A stretch of 64,000 nt of DNA from an uncultured bacterium (GTDB lineage Bacteria; Planctomycetota; Phycisphaerae; Phycisphaerales; SM1A02), in contig CAIKXA010000051.1 of NCBI GenBank assembly GCA_903831295.1, positions 1-64,000 of the forward strand, read 5' to 3'. Shown here piece by piece: positions 8,135-18,600 of the stretch; positions within the stretch are counted from its first letter, which is position 1, and each line of letters starts with the position of its first letter. Made by a program: the position numbers and the translations under genes. Below the pieces are notes generated by a model. The model worked only from the letters and a program-made list of their open reading frames with translations, was not told the origin of the DNA and did not search any database.

Positions 8135-9325
8135 TCACTTGTTGTCCATCGGACTGCGACCAGATACGAAAGCAATGATGGCTTCGGCCGCCTCAATGTC
8201 AGGTCTTTTTCCATGAAATGCGGGCAATAGAGCGCGTAAGGCGTTGGCGGTTTCACGCAGCCGAGATTGATCAACCAACAACTCCTCCACCGCCGCGCTG
8301 ATGGGTCCGGCGCGACCTAGGCATGGCACAAACTCAGGCACCACTCGCTTACCGGCCAAGATATTTGGCAGCAATCGATTTGGCATGGACAACATGATGT
8401 TGCCGCCAAGCACCGACAACAACCCTGTGCGATACATGCCCACCATTGGCTTGGCTTGGCGCAGCAAATCCAAACTCACAGTACCGCTGACGCACAACGC
8501 AATCTCGCTCCACGAAATTGCGGCGTCCAATTTTCCCGTCATCAACAACACGCCTGGCGGCAGCGTTGGCATGCGCTCACGAACCAAGCGCGCCAATGAA
8601 TCGTTGGCCGTCACCATGATCGCAATCGCTCGGCGATGATTGTGCTGAATATCGCTGAACACTTTCAACAGCAGCGGCAAGTTGCGTTTCACTTCGCTGC
8701 TACGGCTGCCAGGAAGCAAAAGCACTTTGGGTGAACCCTTGGGCAACTCCTTGGCTTGCGCCTCCATTTGCTCTTGATCCAAAATTCGATTGATCACCGG
8801 GTGTCCAATGAACTTCGCCGGCACGCGCCGCGAGCGAAACCACTCCTGCTCAAAAGGCAACAAACACAGCACCAAATCGGTGCATCTGCGCAACTTGTTC
8901 AAGCGCCACGGTCCCCACGCCCACAACTGCGGTGCCACCAAATGACACACGCGCACTCCGCGCGCCTTCATGAATTTGGCGATGGCAAAGTTTGCCGCTG
9001 GCGAATCCACCGGCACATGCACATTCACGCGCCGCGCAAGCGCCCACTGTCGAATTGCGGCCTGAGTTTTTTTCACCGAGGCAATTTTGGACAATGCCGA
9101 CAATCCCATGGAGCCATCGTCGGCGGTTCGCTCGATCATGGTGGCGCCGGCGCGCTCCATCTGCGGTCCACCCCATGCGACAATTTCTATTTCTGGCGCC
9201 ATGGTCTTCAACGCCGCGATCACTGGCGCGGCATGCGCGTCACCCGATGGCTCAAATGCGGTGAACAGCACTGTGGCTTTCGCGGAGGAATAATCTTTCG
9301 TATTTTTGACGGAGTCCACAACCAA
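8135..9325 (-). CDS. lpxB: Lipid-A-disaccharide synthase LpxB
   Basis: 396 residues. The enzyme condenses UDP-diacylglucosamine with lipid X to form the lipid A disaccharide at the inner membrane. Evidence includes FEPSGDAHAA (family GExSGDxxGA), VAPQLWAWGPWRLNKLRR and LLPFEQEWF (family PQxWAWxxxR and LPFE), GSRSSEVKRNLPLLL in the C-terminal UDP-sugar domain, and SGTVSLDLLRQAKPMV (family SGTxTLExxxxxxPMV). The presence of this gene argues for a lipopolysaccharide-bearing outer membrane. The start codon has only a weak ribosome site. It is divergent from aspS with 55 bases between. No other lpx gene is in the window. Confidence 0.92.
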   Translation of the reverse strand: MVVDSVKNTKDYSSAKATVLFTAFEPSGDAHAAPVIAALKTMAPEIEIVAWGGPQMERAGATMIERTADDGSMGLSALSKIASVKKTQAAIRQWALARRVNVHVPVDSPAANFAIAKFMKARGVRVCHLVAPQLWAWGPWRLNKLRRCTDLVLCLLPFEQEWFRSRRVPAKFIGHPVINRILDQEQMEAQAKELPKGSPKVLLLPGSRSSEVKRNLPLLLKVFSDIQHNHRRAIAIMVTANDSLARLVRERMPTLPPGVLLMTGKLDAAISWSEIALCVSGTVSLDLLRQAKPMVGMYRTGLLSVLGGNIMLSMPNRLLPNILAGKRVVPEFVPCLGRAGPISAAVEELLVDQSRLRETANALRALLPAFHGKRPDIEAAEAIIAFVSGRSPMDNK

Positions 9326-9380
9326 ACCATACCCGATTCGGCATCTCGAGTACCCTTCGCCTCCTTACACGGAACCCACA

Positions 9381-11183
9381 ATGCTTAAAAGAACACATAC
9401 CTGCGGAGAACCTCGCGCCACGCACGCTGGCAACACAGTCACACTTTGCGGATGGGTCAACACCTATCGAGATCAAGGCAAGGGACTTGTGTTTTTAGAT
9501 CTTCGCGACCGCGATGGCCTCTGCCAAGTGGTGTGTGATTTGGAAGACGCGCCGCCGCATGTTGTCGCTGCCGCGCGAAGTTTGCGCCGCGAGGATTGCA
9601 TCGCGGTCAAGGGATTGCTGCGCAAGCGCGCGGGTGATCCCAATCTGAAACTTGCAACTGGTGAAGTGGAACTTCTTGCCGCGGAGATTGAGGTATTCAA
9701 CAAGGCGATTGATTTGCCAATTCTTCCCGATGACCACGACGCGCCAAAGATCAACGAAGAAATTCGCTTGAAGTATCGCTACTTGGATTTGCGCCGTCCG
9801 TCCATGCAAAAGATTTTGCGCGAGCGTCACCGCGTGCTGCAATACACGCGCCAGTATTTTTCTAGCCAGCGTTTCACGGAAATTGAAACTCCACTGCTTA
9901 TTAAAAGCACGCCCGAAGGCGCGCGCGATTTTCTGGTGCCATCGCGCTTGCACCCTGGCGACTGGTACGCGCTTCCGCAAAGCCCTCAACTATTCAAGCA
10001 AATCTTGATGGTGGCTGGTTGCGAACGCTACTTTCAAATTTGCCGCTGCTTGCGCGACGAGGATCCACGCGCCGATCGCCAAGCGGAATTCAGCCAAATT
10101 GACCTTGAATTAAGCTTTGTCGACCGTAGCGATGTCATGGATGTCATGAGCGGTTTCGTGCAAGGCTTGTGGAAAGAAATGCTGGGTGTGGATGTTCCAA
10201 CCATCACGCGCATGACTTGGATCGACGCCATGAATCGATTTGGCAGCGACAAACCAGACACGCGCTTTGGTCTTGAACTTCACGACATCAGCGCGCTCGC
10301 CGCCAAGTGTGGCTTCAAAGTTTTTGACGAGGCATTGGCCAAGTCGCGGCTTGGAAAATCTGGCTGCGTGAAAGCCATTGTTGTTCCCGCTTCGCTTGGA
10401 CAACTCACTCGCAAGATGACTGACAGTTACGCCGAATTTGTGAAGGCCTTCAAGGCTGGCGGCGTGGCCGTGACAAAAATTTCCGCCACTGGAACTTTTG
10501 AAACCGGTATCGCGAAATTTGTGGAGCCTATTGCCGCGGAATTTAAAGCCGCGCTGAACGCGCAACCCGGCGACACCATTCTCATGGTGGCGGACCACTG
10601 GGAGATCGCCGTGAAAGCCGCTGGTGAATTGCGCCTGAAAGTGGCAGACGATCTCAAGGCCGTTCCCGCGGGCATGTGGAATTTCCTCTGGGTGATTGAT
10701 TTCCCGATGTTTGATTTTGACGAGGAAGGACAGCGATGGGTGGCCATGCATCATCCATTTACCAGCCCAAATCCTGATCAATTTGATCTTTTAGAGAGCG
10801 ATCCAGGCGCCTGCGTGAGCGCCGGCTACGACATGGTTCTCAATGGCAGCGAAATCGCCGGTGGTTCAATTCGTATCCACCGTACCGATGTGCAAGAGAA
10901 AGTTTTCAAACTCATCGGCCTCACGCAAGAAGACGCGGACCGCAAGTTTGGATTCTTGCTCAGCGCGCTTCGTCACGGAGCACCGCCCCACGGCGGCATG
11001 GCGTTTGGCCTTGACCGCCTAGTGATGCACTTGTGTGGCACCAACAACATTCGCGACGTGATCGCATTCCCAAAGACCCAGTCAGGCGGCGACTTGATGA
11101 TCGACGCGCCTGGTCCAGTGGACGACGAGCAACTGAAGGAGTTGCATGTGCGCCGCGCTGTCGCGCAAAAAGCGCCGGCATAA
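9381..11183 (+). CDS. aspS: Aspartyl-tRNA synthetase
   Basis: 600 residues from the ATG at 9381, beginning MLKRTHTCGEPR as bacterial AspRS do; the open frame reaches further upstream but that part has no family match. The OB-fold anticodon-binding domain (GWVNTYRDQGKGLVFLDLRD) is followed by the class II core with motif 2 FQICRCLRDED, the bacterial-type insertion domain in the middle, and motif 3 GMAFGLDRLVMHL near the C-terminus. It charges tRNA-Asp (or tRNA-Asp and tRNA-Asn in organisms lacking AsnRS; which applies cannot be seen here). A strong hairpin terminator follows 25 bases after the stop. Confidence 0.97.
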   Translation: MLKRTHTCGEPRATHAGNTVTLCGWVNTYRDQGKGLVFLDLRDRDGLCQVVCDLEDAPPHVVAAARSLRREDCIAVKGLLRKRAGDPNLKLATGEVELLAAEIEVFNKAIDLPILPDDHDAPKINEEIRLKYRYLDLRRPSMQKILRERHRVLQYTRQYFSSQRFTEIETPLLIKSTPEGARDFLVPSRLHPGDWYALPQSPQLFKQILMVAGCERYFQICRCLRDEDPRADRQAEFSQIDLELSFVDRSDVMDVMSGFVQGLWKEMLGVDVPTITRMTWIDAMNRFGSDKPDTRFGLELHDISALAAKCGFKVFDEALAKSRLGKSGCVKAIVVPASLGQLTRKMTDSYAEFVKAFKAGGVAVTKISATGTFETGIAKFVEPIAAEFKAALNAQPGDTILMVADHWEIAVKAAGELRLKVADDLKAVPAGMWNFLWVIDFPMFDFDEEGQRWVAMHHPFTSPNPDQFDLLESDPGACVSAGYDMVLNGSEIAGGSIRIHRTDVQEKVFKLIGLTQEDADRKFGFLLSALRHGAPPHGGMAFGLDRLVMHLCGTNNIRDVIAFPKTQSGGDLMIDAPGPVDDEQLKELHVRRAVAQKAPA

Positions 11184-11207
11184 TTTCGACATTCATATGC
11201 AAATTAA

Positions 11208-11246
11208 AAGACGCGCGGAAATTTCTCCGCGCGTCTTTTTTATTTT
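11208..11246. terminator. Bidirectional intrinsic terminator between aspS and trxB
   Basis: An 11-bp perfect stem, AAGACGCGCGG (11208-11218) and CCGCGCGTCTT (11227-11237), has an 8-base loop. On the plus strand a T-rich run follows. On the minus strand the complementary A-rich flank gives TTTTAATTT. It can stop both convergent genes. Confidence 0.9.
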
Positions 11247-11269
11247 ATCCAATCAACCGCATAATAAAA

Positions 11270-12250
11270 TCAGTGCACGCCTTGAGTCGCAAGCCAACGC
11301 TCGCAATCAAGCGCCGCCGCGCAACCCATGCCCGCGGCGGTGATGGCTTGTCGATAATTCGAGTCGGCGATATCGCCCGCCGCGAACACGCCTTCAATAT
11401 TTGTGCGGCTATCGCGGTTGTGTAATTTCACATAGCCCTTCTCGTCAAGCTCCACCGCGGTGCCTTGCAAGAACTTGGTGGCTGGCGAATGCCCAATGGC
11501 TAAAAACAAGCCTTTTACAGGCAAATTACGCCGTTCTTTCGTGCGCACATCCTCCAAAAGCAACGCCTCTATTTTTTCTTCGCCCAACACATCCGCCACC
11601 ACCGTGAACCAGTGCATGGTGACTTTGGGATTGCCCAACAACCTCGCTTGCATAGCCTTGCTTGCGCGCAGTGAATCGCGGCGAATGATCATGTGCACAT
11701 GGCTTGCAAACTTGAGCAAGTAACTCGCCTCCTCCATCGCGCTGTCGCCGCCGCCAACAACTGCGAGTGGCTGGTTGCGATACGCGGGTAAAGCACCGTC
11801 GCACACAGCGCACGCGCTTACACCACCACCGCTCATGGCAAGACGCAATTCATTTTTCAAGCCAATCCAATTCGCCGTGGCGCCGGTGGACAAGATCACG
11901 CTGTGCGCAAACACGGGAGGCCCTTCGCTGAGTTCCAACTTGAAAGGGCGTTTGGAAAAATCACACTTCACAACATCGGCTTCGGAAATCCGCGTGCCAA
12001 ATCGCTCCGCCTGCTCGCGAAACTTTTGCATCATTTCCGGTCCTTGAATTCCATCTGGAAAGCCTGGGTAATTCTCCACTTCGGTGGTCAGCATCAACTG
12101 GCCACCTGGCAACACGGGCGCAGGATCGCTGCGCGGCACGCCCACAACGCACAGTGGCGCCAAGTTGGCGCGCGCGGCGTATATGGCCGCGGTCCAACCC
12201 GCGGGACCACTTCCAATAATCACAACTTTTTCAACATTGGATTCGCTCAT
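11270..12250 (-). CDS. trxB: Thioredoxin reductase
   Basis: 326 residues, the normal length of the low-molecular-weight bacterial enzyme. It passes electrons from NADPH through FAD to thioredoxin. The FAD-binding site is IIGSGPAGWTAA (11-22), the redox-active CAVC is at 147-150 within SACAVCDGA, the NADPH site is VVGGGDSAMEEA, and the C-terminal FAD contact is GVFAAGDIAD. I prefer the second of two adjacent ATGs because TGGAG then lies five bases upstream. It is probably co-transcribed with the secreted protein gene 30 bases upstream. Confidence 0.95.
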   Translation of the reverse strand: MSESNVEKVVIIGSGPAGWTAAIYAARANLAPLCVVGVPRSDPAPVLPGGQLMLTTEVENYPGFPDGIQGPEMMQKFREQAERFGTRISEADVVKCDFSKRPFKLELSEGPPVFAHSVILSTGATANWIGLKNELRLAMSGGGVSACAVCDGALPAYRNQPLAVVGGGDSAMEEASYLLKFASHVHMIIRRDSLRASKAMQARLLGNPKVTMHWFTVVADVLGEEKIEALLLEDVRTKERRNLPVKGLFLAIGHSPATKFLQGTAVELDEKGYVKLHNRDSRTNIEGVFAAGDIADSNYRQAITAAGMGCAAALDCERWLATQGVH

Positions 12251-12280
12251 CATTGCTCCATTTCTAATTACAAACGTCTG

Positions 12281-13954
12281 TTATTTCAGCAATCCTGCTT
12301 GACGCGCCAAGAATCTTGGCGGCGGCCACAACACCAAATCACCCGTCGCATCGGCGGGATCATGTTGATCAAATCCGTCGTCCTCATGGTCGGGACCAAC
12401 CGACCACAACACCGCGTTGCTGACAGAAACCTGCCCCCATTGCGTTCCAAGTGCCTGCGATTTGTCGCCCAAATCTCGATAACTTAAATTTCCATAATCC
12501 TTGGCGAATGGATCAAAGTTCATCCTGCGAATGCCGTAAATTGGAAACGCCGAGGACAAATCCCGCGGCCACTGCTTGGCGCTATCTATATAGAAGCCGC
12601 AAATCGCCGCGGACATCGCGGTGCCATCGATCTCCGCGATCAAACGCAAGCGCTCATCGAACAACTGCTGCAAATTTTCCACAAACAGCGTCACCAACGC
12701 GTACTTGCTCTGGTTGAGTTTGGAAAATTGCGTGGGCACATCCAAAATCGGATCATAAAAACGCATTCGCCATCGTCGCCACCAGTCGTCATAAATCGCA
12801 ATCAACTTTTCTTGGCTGGCCTCCAAACTTCCGTGCACCTTTCCCAACTCGCGCCAACGCGCGGCGGCACCAAAGCGCGTCAAAGGCGAATTGATCGATT
12901 GAACCGCGCCAAATTGATCGGCGAAATATTGATCATCTGGCTGGCCCGATTCATTGAACGCCTTCTGCATGGACTCCGTCAAAATCACGCGGTCTCCCTC
13001 GGGCAATTCCAATCTCTTGAGCCGTTCGTTGTCGCCAGGCTTGATAAAGGGATAGCCTTTCATAGCAACGCGCTGCAATGTTGCCACTGGAAGGCTGTCA
13101 AGATTCGCGGCCATGAACACGCGGTTCGCCTCGAGCAAGCGCGACATCATTTTCATTCCAAACAATTTTTCAGCTTCCATGCGCTGCTCGCTCACTTGGC
13201 GCAACACGCGCAACATGGCAAGCGACAAATCAAATGCCGGGTCGAATTTTTTCTCGTCGGCGTCCAAATACATTGAAATCACCGTGAAAGCCGTCAATCC
13301 ACGAACCGCGTTGAGATACGCGAACGCCGCCTCGCCTGGCGCCGAACCAGGCCGCGCCCAGATCCCCTTGGCCTTCCACTTTGCATCAAGACCTTGCTCG
13401 ACATCACCATATGGAATGCCCAGCACAAAAGAATTTTGCGCTTTCAGAATCGCCTCGCGCAAAGCCGGATTCGCTTGCGCCCATTTCTTCCAATTATCAA
13501 ATCCCTCCATGCCCGGCCAAATATTTTCAGGAGTGGGCGCAATTTCCAAAGGCATTGGAGTTGCTGCAATCCAAGCGTTGAAAATAAAATTGGCGCTACG
13601 ATTTTTTTCGCTCACGCCCTTCCAAAACATATTCAGTTCAGCCAATGCGGCCACGCTTTTTCCTGGCGCCGCCGAAGTTGGTTTTGTTGCGGACGTGTCA
13701 TTTGTTTCAGCCGTCTGCTTGGCCGATGTCGCCGCAGGATCGTCTGTCTTGGCTGCAGGTTTGGCCATGGGGTTGGCCGCAGGTTGAGCGGCTGGTTTGG
13801 CGTCTGGCTTTGAACCGGGTTTGGCCGCAGGTTTAGCCGCAGGCTTGGTCACTGGTGATTTCGGCGGCGCGTTGGGCGCATCCGCCGGCGGTTCTTGGGC
13901 TAACACCAACGCATTCAATACAAGAACAATCAGAAGTGCGAATCGATTATGCAT
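12281..13954 (-). CDS. Secreted protein with a PAKP-rich linker, unknown function
   Basis: 557 residues. A signal peptide (about 1-19, ending VLA) is followed by a low-complexity Pro/Ala/Lys tract of PAAKPxxKP type (about 33-70) and a Thr/Ala-rich stretch, likely a flexible linker in the periplasm. The remainder (about 105-557) is a mainly helical domain with many Trp and aromatic residues that I do not recognise. The C-terminus reads AVLWSVGPDHEDDGFDQ and then TGDLVLWPP. That resembles the tail of type II secretion pseudopilins of the GspG type (SxGPD and DIxxW motifs), but there is no pilin N-terminus, so only the tail is similar. It lies 30 bases upstream of trxB on the same strand. Confidence 0.75.
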   Translation of the reverse strand: MHNRFALLIVLVLNALVLAQEPPADAPNAPPKSPVTKPAAKPAAKPGSKPDAKPAAQPAANPMAKPAAKTDDPAATSAKQTAETNDTSATKPTSAAPGKSVAALAELNMFWKGVSEKNRSANFIFNAWIAATPMPLEIAPTPENIWPGMEGFDNWKKWAQANPALREAILKAQNSFVLGIPYGDVEQGLDAKWKAKGIWARPGSAPGEAAFAYLNAVRGLTAFTVISMYLDADEKKFDPAFDLSLAMLRVLRQVSEQRMEAEKLFGMKMMSRLLEANRVFMAANLDSLPVATLQRVAMKGYPFIKPGDNERLKRLELPEGDRVILTESMQKAFNESGQPDDQYFADQFGAVQSINSPLTRFGAAARWRELGKVHGSLEASQEKLIAIYDDWWRRWRMRFYDPILDVPTQFSKLNQSKYALVTLFVENLQQLFDERLRLIAEIDGTAMSAAICGFYIDSAKQWPRDLSSAFPIYGIRRMNFDPFAKDYGNLSYRDLGDKSQALGTQWGQVSVSNAVLWSVGPDHEDDGFDQHDPADATGDLVLWPPPRFLARQAGLLK

Positions 13955-14056
13955 AGAGGCCTCTGTTTGGAAGAGCGGAAATCATAACCAACTGCTGACG
14001 ATCAAGCCGTTGGTCGCTAAACTCGCTTCGCTAGCCTTTCTCTTTGATATCCGCCC

Positions 14057-15403
14057 ATGAGCAAACCAAAGAATCATCCCCTGCCGTTGCCCGCCAAGTG
14101 CAACGTGTTCATCGCTGGCACCGGCGGGCGCGAGCATGCGTTGGCGTGGAAGCTGAAGCAAAGTCCGCGCATTGGAAAATTGTGGGTTGATCCCAAAGCC
14201 AATGTTGGACTGCGTCAACTGGGCGAAGTTTGTCCGCAAAGCCTTGATCCAAAAAATAAATTTCACTTCAAGCGATTTCTAGAAAAGGAATCCATCCATC
14301 TTGTGGTGGTCGGTCCAGAAACTTTGCTCGCCGCTGGTTTCGCGGATGAATACCACGACCCTCCAAATCGACTTGTGTTTGGCCCAACCAAGTCCGCATC
14401 AAAATTGGAATGGGACAAGGCTTGGTGCAAACAAGTGCTTCGTTCCGCTGGCGTTCCCATGGCGGAGGGTCGCTCATTCTCACAACTCGACGGAGCGCTG
14501 AACTACATCAACAGCCGTGAGGATCCACTTGTTGTGAAAGCCACTGGTTTATGCGCCGGCAAAGGCGTCACTGTGTGCGACAATAAAGCGCAAGCCATCG
14601 CCGCTGCCACCGCCGCGCTTGAAGCAAAAGTGTACGGCGACGCTGGCACCACCATCGTGATTGAAGAGCGCCTGCATGGCCAAGAAATCAGCGTGCTGGC
14701 GCTTGTGGATGGAAAAACAATTTGGATGCTTGACGCGTGCCAAGACCACAAGCAACTTGGCGATGGTGACATTGGTCCCAACACTGGCGGCATGGGCGCG
14801 TATTCACCAACACCACTGGCCACCAATGATGTGCTGCGCATGATCGAACGCGATGTCTTTGTGCCCACGCTTGACGCGTTGCGCCGCGAGGAGATTGAAT
14901 TTCGCGGCGTGCTCTTCGCGGGAATTATTTTAACTCACGGCGGACCCAAGGTGCTCGAATTTAATTGCCGCTTTGGCGATCCAGAAACACAATCGCTTAT
15001 GGCGCGTTGGCGCGGCGATCTTCTTGAGTCGCTGTGGCTCACCGCATCTGGCCAACTTGATCAAGCCAATATCTCATTTGATAGCGGCGCCAGTTGCTGT
15101 GTGGTGGTTTGCGCCGCGGGCTACCCAATCAAGCCGAAGATCGGCGACCCGATTTCTGGAATTGATGCGGCGCAAAGCCTTGGAGGCGCTCAGGAAAAAG
15201 TGATCTGCTTCCATGCCGGCACTGCTCCCGGAAATGCGGCCGTTCCCATCACTTCTGGCGGTCGAGTTATTGGCGTGACCGCGGTGGCGGCCGATGTTGC
15301 CCAAGCCAGCCGTTTGGCCACCCAAGCCGCGGCAAAAATACACTTTGAAGGCGCGTTTTTCCGCCACGACATTGGCGGCCGCGTTCTAAAATCAATCGTT
15401 TAG
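14057..15403 (+). CDS. purD: Phosphoribosylamine-glycine ligase PurD
   Basis: 448 residues. The ATP-grasp ligase joins phosphoribosylamine and glycine in purine synthesis. The N-domain carries GTGGREHALAWKL and VVGPETLLAAG; FGPTKSASKLEWDKAWCK leads into the ATP-grasp domain (VVKATGLCAGKGVTV, EERLHGQEISVLALVDG, DIGPNTGGMGAYSPTP), and EFNCRFGDPETQ holds the metal-binding Glu/Asn residues. The C-domain begins CCVVVCAAGYP. It is a complete enzyme of usual length standing alone in the window, with no other pur gene next to it. Confidence 0.96.
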   Translation: MSKPKNHPLPLPAKCNVFIAGTGGREHALAWKLKQSPRIGKLWVDPKANVGLRQLGEVCPQSLDPKNKFHFKRFLEKESIHLVVVGPETLLAAGFADEYHDPPNRLVFGPTKSASKLEWDKAWCKQVLRSAGVPMAEGRSFSQLDGALNYINSREDPLVVKATGLCAGKGVTVCDNKAQAIAAATAALEAKVYGDAGTTIVIEERLHGQEISVLALVDGKTIWMLDACQDHKQLGDGDIGPNTGGMGAYSPTPLATNDVLRMIERDVFVPTLDALRREEIEFRGVLFAGIILTHGGPKVLEFNCRFGDPETQSLMARWRGDLLESLWLTASGQLDQANISFDSGASCCVVVCAAGYPIKPKIGDPISGIDAAQSLGGAQEKVICFHAGTAPGNAAVPITSGGRVIGVTAVAADVAQASRLATQAAAKIHFEGAFFRHDIGGRVLKSIV

Positions 15404-15640
15404 TCCCCAAAATACAACCCAAAGCAACTCAAGGCAGACATGCTCGCGACCAGAGGTTTGGCGCAAGCTGCACTGATGTAAATCCATGAAAATTCAGCGG
15501 ATTTCGTTGAATTGATCTCTGTAAATCCTTGAGGATTCAGGAACTCTTGGATACTCTTGCACGGAATCACTTCACTACTCACTTTGGTGCGTTCGCATTG
15601 TTGCATGTTCGGTATTTACTTTCACGGAGACCCCTTCCAA

Positions 15641-18600
15641 ATGTTCCGCCTGACCAGTTCATTCGCCCTCTTTGTTCTTGTCATCACTTGCACTCTTGCC
15701 ACCCAACAAGCCTCCGGCGTGGGAGCAGTGATTGCCTCCAACACAACTAAAAAAATCTCGGCTCCAGTAGCCACTCCCACTTCCGCGCCAGGTGCGGATC
15801 TCATCACGCCAGGCACCAAGCAACTCAGCAAGATTGCAACCAGTGGCGGCGCGGCCAATCAAAGCAACACCAGTAAAGCGCTTGCTGAAACCACCGCAAC
15901 GTTGAAGCCCCGCGTGCTTGCCAACAAACTTAAAACCACTGGACCTGATTCAATGGACGCGGTGCTTTCGGCTGGCGGAGCAAACCGCGGAATTCGCTCG
16001 GGTCGAATTGTTGTGAAGTTTCTTGATCAACTCAAAGTGCGCTGCATCTCTGGTCCTGGCGGCAAAACAATCGCCGCCACCAACAATACAAACTCAGAAA
16101 CCACTCAAGCGTTTGCATCAACAAAAACAGGCAAAAAAACAACTGAAATTGATATCGCAACTCAACTTCCCACAAGCCCCATTGCATCAGCATTGGCGTT
16201 GATTGATCGCTTTGGTGGCACGGTTGCGCCAGCGATCAATAAAACAAATTCTGAACTTGCCGCCCTAGAAGAAAAAGCCGCCGCTCGCTCAAAGAACGCG
16301 CAGCCGGATTTGGCTGGATATATCTTTATCACTATCGCGCCTACAGCACTAACAGCTGCGGCGGAAGCTTTCAACGATTTGGATTGCGTGGAATTTGCCC
16401 AAGTGGATTACATGCCAATTCCGGCTCAAAGTGGCTGCCCAGATAGAGATTTAAGTTTGCAAAATGGTAATGGCGCGGAAGGTATTGATATTGGCATTAA
16501 CTGCCAAACAATCACCGATTCAAATGGCTCAACTATTGCGTGCAACCCACCAGGACCAATCTTTGTACAAAATTTCGTAGGGCCTACCGTTGCGTTTAGT
16601 TTAACTGGTGGAGCGGGTGCGATCACTTGCAGCCGTCCTTCTAGGTGGGCTGGATACAACCCTTCCATAACAACTGGCACAGGTCCCAATGCCTGCGTGG
16701 ATTACACGCCAACTCTTTCAGCCGCTACATGGGATTGCACGGGCTTGCCTGGTTGCAATTTAGGTGGTGGAGTAAATGGGCAATGTGTAAATCCTCCAAC
16801 TGGATACACCTCCACTATCACATGTCAATACGGTTGCCGCGATACCGCTTGCGCGGAATACCTTGGAACTATTGGCTTTATTAATTGCGATGGTAGTGAC
16901 GCAACACTGGTCAGTGGATGGGATTCAACCTGCGCAACATTGGCAAATATTTATTGCCCTCAATTAAACCTCGCCACCCCGTACAACGGCGGAACAGTTG
17001 GACCAGGCATGCCTCAAGTGGATTTAGCTAGTCAAGCCTGTTTTTTAGTTGATTATCTGAATGGCCCCAACGCTTCTGAGTTCGCCTTTGATGACTCTGT
17101 GGCATACGACTCATGCTTTTCATTGCGCGGACCTGGCACTCGGGGGTTTAATGGCATTCAGGGTATTTTAAAGTACACCGATATTGGTAATGGTGACGGA
17201 ATTCGCCCATGGGGTTTCACATGGAACGGCGCTCCAGGGACTGCCCCTACTTTCCCATTTGCGTTTTTAAATCAAGCTCTGGTTCCTACTGGTGATTTTA
17301 GCACTCTTCCCCCGGGATTTGATTGCTCCGCCATACCTTCTTCCATAGCTCAGTTTCAAGTTGGCGGCACCATGCTTGTGGCTGTTCCAACCGATGCGGC
17401 AAACGCGGGATTGGCCGAATTTGACAATGCCTTTAAATCTTTCCCCTACAACTATTCACATGATTGCAGCACCGTGTCCAGTTCTATTCCAGGCTGCTAC
17501 ATCACACCATGTTGTGTTTATGTTTGCGTGAATGATCCATCATGCTGCTCTTACGCTTGGGATGCTTCTTGTGTTGCCACCGCCAACGGCAACGCCACGC
17601 TTTGCCAGTCTGGCAAAGTCGCATTTGCGGGATCGCCACCTACGATTCCAGACTTCAACGCCCAACCAGACGGTTTATTTAGAGCAAGAAATCTAGCCTT
17701 GTTTGGAACGGCCTTGCCAAATGTTGCGAGTACAGGTGAATACATCACAAGAATGGCTGGACTTGTTGCAGCGGATACTAATCCTGCCGCAAGCGTTCCT
17801 CCTGGACTCGTTTTGCTTTCTGAAATTCCAGCACAAAGCACTCCAATAGTACCAACCCCAACACTGCCACTTGGACTGAACCAAACTTATGGATTTATTA
17901 ACTCGGGATATTCAGGTGGCGGCATTGATGTTGCCGGTATGATCGAATTTGCTGGCGGAATTGGTGTTGCCCCAAGCAGCGTCCTTGGTGATCGCACAGT
18001 TGTTGGCGTGATCGACAACTCCGCCATTGTGGACCACGTGGATCTTGTGGGCCAAGTCACGGTTGAAGCTGGACAACTTGTGGTGATTCCTCCACCAGGA
18101 ACATCTGCATTTATTAATCCCGATCACGGAACAGCGGTGCTAGGCGTTCTGGTTGCAAGTGATGATGGCTTTGGAATCACTGGCTTATTGCCCCAAGCTC
18201 AAGCCATTTTCTTTCCTGCCGTAACCAAAGCTCAAGGCGGTCGACTCTCTACGGCATTAGTTTCTGCCGCAGAAACTCTCAATGACGGTGATGTTCTATG
18301 CGTTCCTTTGGAATATGGCGCCGGCTTCACGTTGGCAAGCAACACATTCACCAACCAACTCTTTAGCGTGGCTGATTCTCTTGGAATCACAACAGTAATT
18401 CCAGCAGGAAATGGTGGCTTTGAAATTTCGGTTGAAAGCACCAGCGCAATTATTGTTGGCGCCGCATGGCCTGGAACTCAAACACCAGTGCCCTTTGGCT
18501 CCACCATGACCAAAGCAAATCTAAATGCGCTTGTGCCTCTTACGAGCAATCCTTACCCAGGCAACAGTTATTGCCGTTGGCGTAGCAGCAACTGGTCATC

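Noticed and set aside
10110-10781. 223-codon minus-strand ORF opposite aspS
   Set aside because: Antisense shadow of a highly conserved synthetase gene with no motif or ribosome site.
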